NCBI GenBank assembly: GCA_965369815.1
Contig: CBDUQS010000009.1
Span: 1-33,333, forward strand
Direction: 5' to 3'
Origin: DAOWGG01 sp965369815
GTDB taxonomy: Bacteria; Patescibacteriota; Gracilibacteria; UM-FILTER-43-11
Length of the DNA stretch: 33,333 bases
Position 1 is the stretch's first letter, and each line of letters starts with the position of its first letter. The translations under genes and the position numbers were made by a program. Positions 31,096 to 33,333 of this stretch are shown one piece after another. The notes beneath the pieces were generated by a model that saw nothing but the letters and a program-made list of their open reading frames with translations, searched no databases and was not told the origin of the DNA.

Positions 31096-33333
31096 TTATT
31101 TAAATCGGCTTAATTGCTCGAAGAAAAGGTTTTTGACCTGTTTGTTATTAAAGGCTGAATTGAATATTTTGAAGTCGGTAATAATTCCTCCAAATGGTGC
31201 GAGGCTGGCAGCTCCATCATTTCCAATATATAGATCGGAGCTTGGGTTAATACTACCTGCCAATGTTAATGTTGCTGTTGTACCGCTTTGAATTCCATCC
31301 ACATAGATCCGAACTTCTGAGTTGATTTGATCGATCACGAAAACTACAAAATGAAAGGCATTATCGGTGATTGGATTATCAGCACTGGAAATAGTTTGCG
31401 TGCCGACGCCATCCCCCAGTTCAACATACAAATTATCCCCGGCTAAATCACCTCGATAGAAGAATCCATAACGATCATCGGGAGCTGCCTGTTTGAGTAA
31501 AATTGCCTGAGAAGTCGAGGCTTCGTAATCGCTTAAGCGAATCCAACTTGCAAAGGTGAGATCTCCAGTTCCCGGATTAAGACCTGGATTATCCAACACA
31601 GTTAAATAATCATCAGTTCCATCGAAAATATAACCTGGTTTTTTGGTGCGTGATGGGAAGAGGCTTGAATCAGATCCATCTCCAAGAATGGCGTGAAGCT
31701 GAGTGCCGCTTAGATCTAAACTAGCAGCGACTTCATAGATTTCAATGTCGTCCCATTCCGTGTAGCCAGCATCTGCAATGCTTGTGCCACCAAAGAAAAG
31801 TTCATAACCCGTTGTGCCGGATTTAACTGTGAAATCAAATTGCTGCCAACTCGTCGAAGTCGTTCCAATCCATCTATTTTTAGCATCGGAAGCTTGATAA
31901 ATTTTTGGCGCATGAATGCCGTCACTTCGTGCCCATCCCGTCACACGGTAACCGGTTCCACTTGTGAATTCATCCTGACGCGTCCACACATTTGCTACGC
32001 CTCCACTTAAATTTTCAACTTTTAACGCATAAGCTCCTCCATGGGGAGTTTGTGCTATTTTGCTTAAGGTAGAAACGGCGCTACCTCCGCCTGTATCCCA
32101 TTCAGCCTCAACGACGGCCTTTTCCATATCGCCATCGATGTGATTATTGACTTCAATGACAGAGACGCTATCAAATTCCACCCAATTATTAGTTGTAATG
32201 GCCATTAACTGAAAACCAACAACCGTTGCTACTGCTGTTTCATCAAAATACTGCCAGCTCGTTGAAGATGTACCTGACCATGTAGGGCTAGAACTTCCTA
32301 GATAAACCCGCATAGTAGCCGTACCATCACCCCTTGCCCATCCAGTTACCCGATAAGTTTTTCCAACTGTCAGAATATTTTGAATCGCCCTTGGATTAGT
32401 GGTTCCACTACCCGTAACTCGTAATGCCTGAGAGCCAGCATAAGGGTTGGCTGTAGATTTTGTTAAAACAGCATCATTACTAGATGTCCACGCAGTAACA
32501 CCCACCGCCTCCATATTACCGTCAGTTACATATGCCGTAGGCAATTGATGATCTAATCCTCGCATTGGAATCGTGGCAATGGTACAAGCAGGATTCAAAT
32601 CACAATCATGATGATCCAAACAGTCAATTCGACCATCTCCATCGTCATCGCTACCATTGTCACAAGTTTCTGCAACACATTGATTAGTGGTGGTAAAGGT
32701 AACAGAGCCAGTATAACTACCCGCTGGAGTACCACTTGGAATTTGAAGCTTCCAATAGGCTTCTAAATTTGTTTCGCTTCCAGTATGGTCGCTTCGTTTT
32801 CTTAAATCTTGATTGAAACATCCTGTCGTTCCTCCTGTTGTACCAGCGCTACCAACTAGAGGGAAAGGCCCATCTCCAGTCGCACTGTCTCCCCAGTTGA
32901 ATGTGGAAGTTTCCATTCCCCATTTCTGCTGTGCGAGTGGGATGGTACTGGATCCACATGTTCCAGGGGTTGAGCAAGTCATATCAATTCCATTCAGCAG
33001 AAGATCGTTCGTTTGGTTTCCAGCATTTCGAACTGAAATAGTTTGAGCATCTGAACTTCCACCAATTTCAACGGCTCCATAGGCAATGGTGGTATCGATC
33101 ACATCAATTCCCGCAAGAGCATCAACGGTAAAGCTATTTGAATCTGTTTCATCAGTCACACTTCCTTGTGCATCGGCAATATTTACATGAGCCAGCCAAT
33201 TCGCTCCGTCGTTGATATTAAACCATGCACTGAAGTCACATTGAGCAGTGGCTGTATTATCGGTACCGCTTAGATTATTACTCAAATCACAACTCGCATC
33301 GGTGTAACAATCATTTTCATCATCGCTACAAAT
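31096..33333 (-). CDS. Secreted adhesin-like protein with CBM-like and LamG domains (5' end outside window)
   Basis: 745 residues visible; the frame stays open to the right edge, so the true start lies beyond it and the TTG at 33285 is not a start. Visible parts in order: a Cys-rich segment with CSDDENDCYTDASC; beta-sandwich repeats; a Ca-binding-like DNGSDDDGDGRIDCLD stretch near 32,620; two paralogous CBM-like beta-sandwich domains (about 32,145-32,540 and 31,730-32,140), each with YRVTGWAR and TSTSWQ; and a C-terminal LamG/concanavalin-like domain (about 31,100-31,640, YVDGIQSG). It should be exported and bind carbohydrate or surfaces. Its stop is 25 bp from the converging receiver-HAD gene. 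Confidence 0.85.
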   Translation of the reverse strand: MCSDDENDCYTDASCDLSNNLSGTDNTATAQCDFSAWFNINDGANWLAHVNIADAQGSVTDETDSNSFTVDALAGIDVIDTTIAYGAVEIGGSSDAQTISVRNAGNQTNDLLLNGIDMTCSTPGTCGSSTIPLAQQKWGMETSTFNWGDSATGDGPFPLVGSAGTTGGTTGCFNQDLRKRSDHTGSETNLEAYWKLQIPSGTPAGSYTGSVTFTTTNQCVAETCDNGSDDDGDGRIDCLDHHDCDLNPACTIATIPMRGLDHQLPTAYVTDGNMEAVGVTAWTSSNDAVLTKSTANPYAGSQALRVTGSGTTNPRAIQNILTVGKTYRVTGWARGDGTATMRVYLGSSSPTWSGTSSTSWQYFDETAVATVVGFQLMAITTNNWVEFDSVSVIEVNNHIDGDMEKAVVEAEWDTGGGSAVSTLSKIAQTPHGGAYALKVENLSGGVANVWTRQDEFTSGTGYRVTGWARSDGIHAPKIYQASDAKNRWIGTTSTSWQQFDFTVKSGTTGYELFFGGTSIADAGYTEWDDIEIYEVAASLDLSGTQLHAILGDGSDSSLFPSRTKKPGYIFDGTDDYLTVLDNPGLNPGTGDLTFASWIRLSDYEASTSQAILLKQAAPDDRYGFFYRGDLAGDNLYVELGDGVGTQTISSADNPITDNAFHFVVFVIDQINSEVRIYVDGIQSGTTATLTLAGSINPSSDLYIGNDGAASLAPFGGIITDFKIFNSAFNNKQVKNLFFEQLSRFK

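Noticed and set aside
1..33333. Recoded TGA (Gracilibacteria-type code 25)
   Set aside because: Genes of 1,099 and 2,330 codons with many Gly contain no in-frame TGA, so TGA is not used for Gly. The scarcity of TGA stops is real but explained by preference.

Overview
The window reads as a chromosome segment of a small-genome, low-to-mid G+C bacterium. The best guess is Patescibacteria/CPR, possibly near Peregrinibacteria, but this rests on gene style and not on a marker gene. Very long reading frames free of in-frame TGA (nrdJ at 1,099 codons, an Rhs-type gene at 2,330) rule out the TGA=Gly code of Gracilibacteria. Most start codons follow A/T-rich leaders with no Shine-Dalgarno (SD) sequence, most genes stop with TAA or TAG, and convergent genes often abut or overlap by a few bases.

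Layout. 107-2015 (minus): an ECF sigma factor followed by a membrane protein with an acidic Ser-Asp repeat tail, probably a sigma/regulator pair. 2141-4084 (minus): a large charged helical repeat protein of unknown function. 4190-4933 (minus): an anchored DsbA-like oxidoreductase, divergent from a DUF4112 gene at 5069. 5533-10534: a flavin reductase-like gene and a cobalamin adenosyltransferase (minus), divergent from a large adenosylcobalamin-dependent ribonucleotide reductase. Two NrdR-like boxes, 32 bp apart, lie between them. 10632-13222: a UPF0489/peptide-arginase-like gene, a small membrane ORF (minus) and a BT1-type folate/pterin transporter. 13226-20978 (minus): a 40-aa ORF, a secreted SpvB/Rhs-type giant protein and a REP-associated transposase.

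21252-22733: a TPR-like lipoprotein gene behind tandem promoters; one copies the two-block motif found upstream of the sigma-factor gene and is a possible target of that sigma. 22791-24542 (minus): a membrane class III adenylate cyclase that stands out by higher G+C, a strong SD and a TGA stop, so it was probably acquired. 24820-24936 (minus): a 38-aa protein with eight cysteines. 25087-26813: an amidohydrolase converging on a tandem pair of four-helix membrane proteins. Then tRNA-Asp(GUC), a hypothetical membrane protein, an N-formylglutamate amidohydrolase-like gene, thpR, a receiver-HAD phosphatase fusion, and a secreted adhesin-like gene cut by the right edge.

Three genes (cobO, UPF0489, transposase) carry short repeat insertions that keep the reading frame. 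I see no CRISPR array, rRNA, prophage or complete defence island. The most distinctive points are the NrdR-linked cobalamin/ribonucleotide reductase cluster, the in-frame repeat insertions, the shared ECF-type motif, the receiver-HAD fusion and the Cys-rich microprotein.
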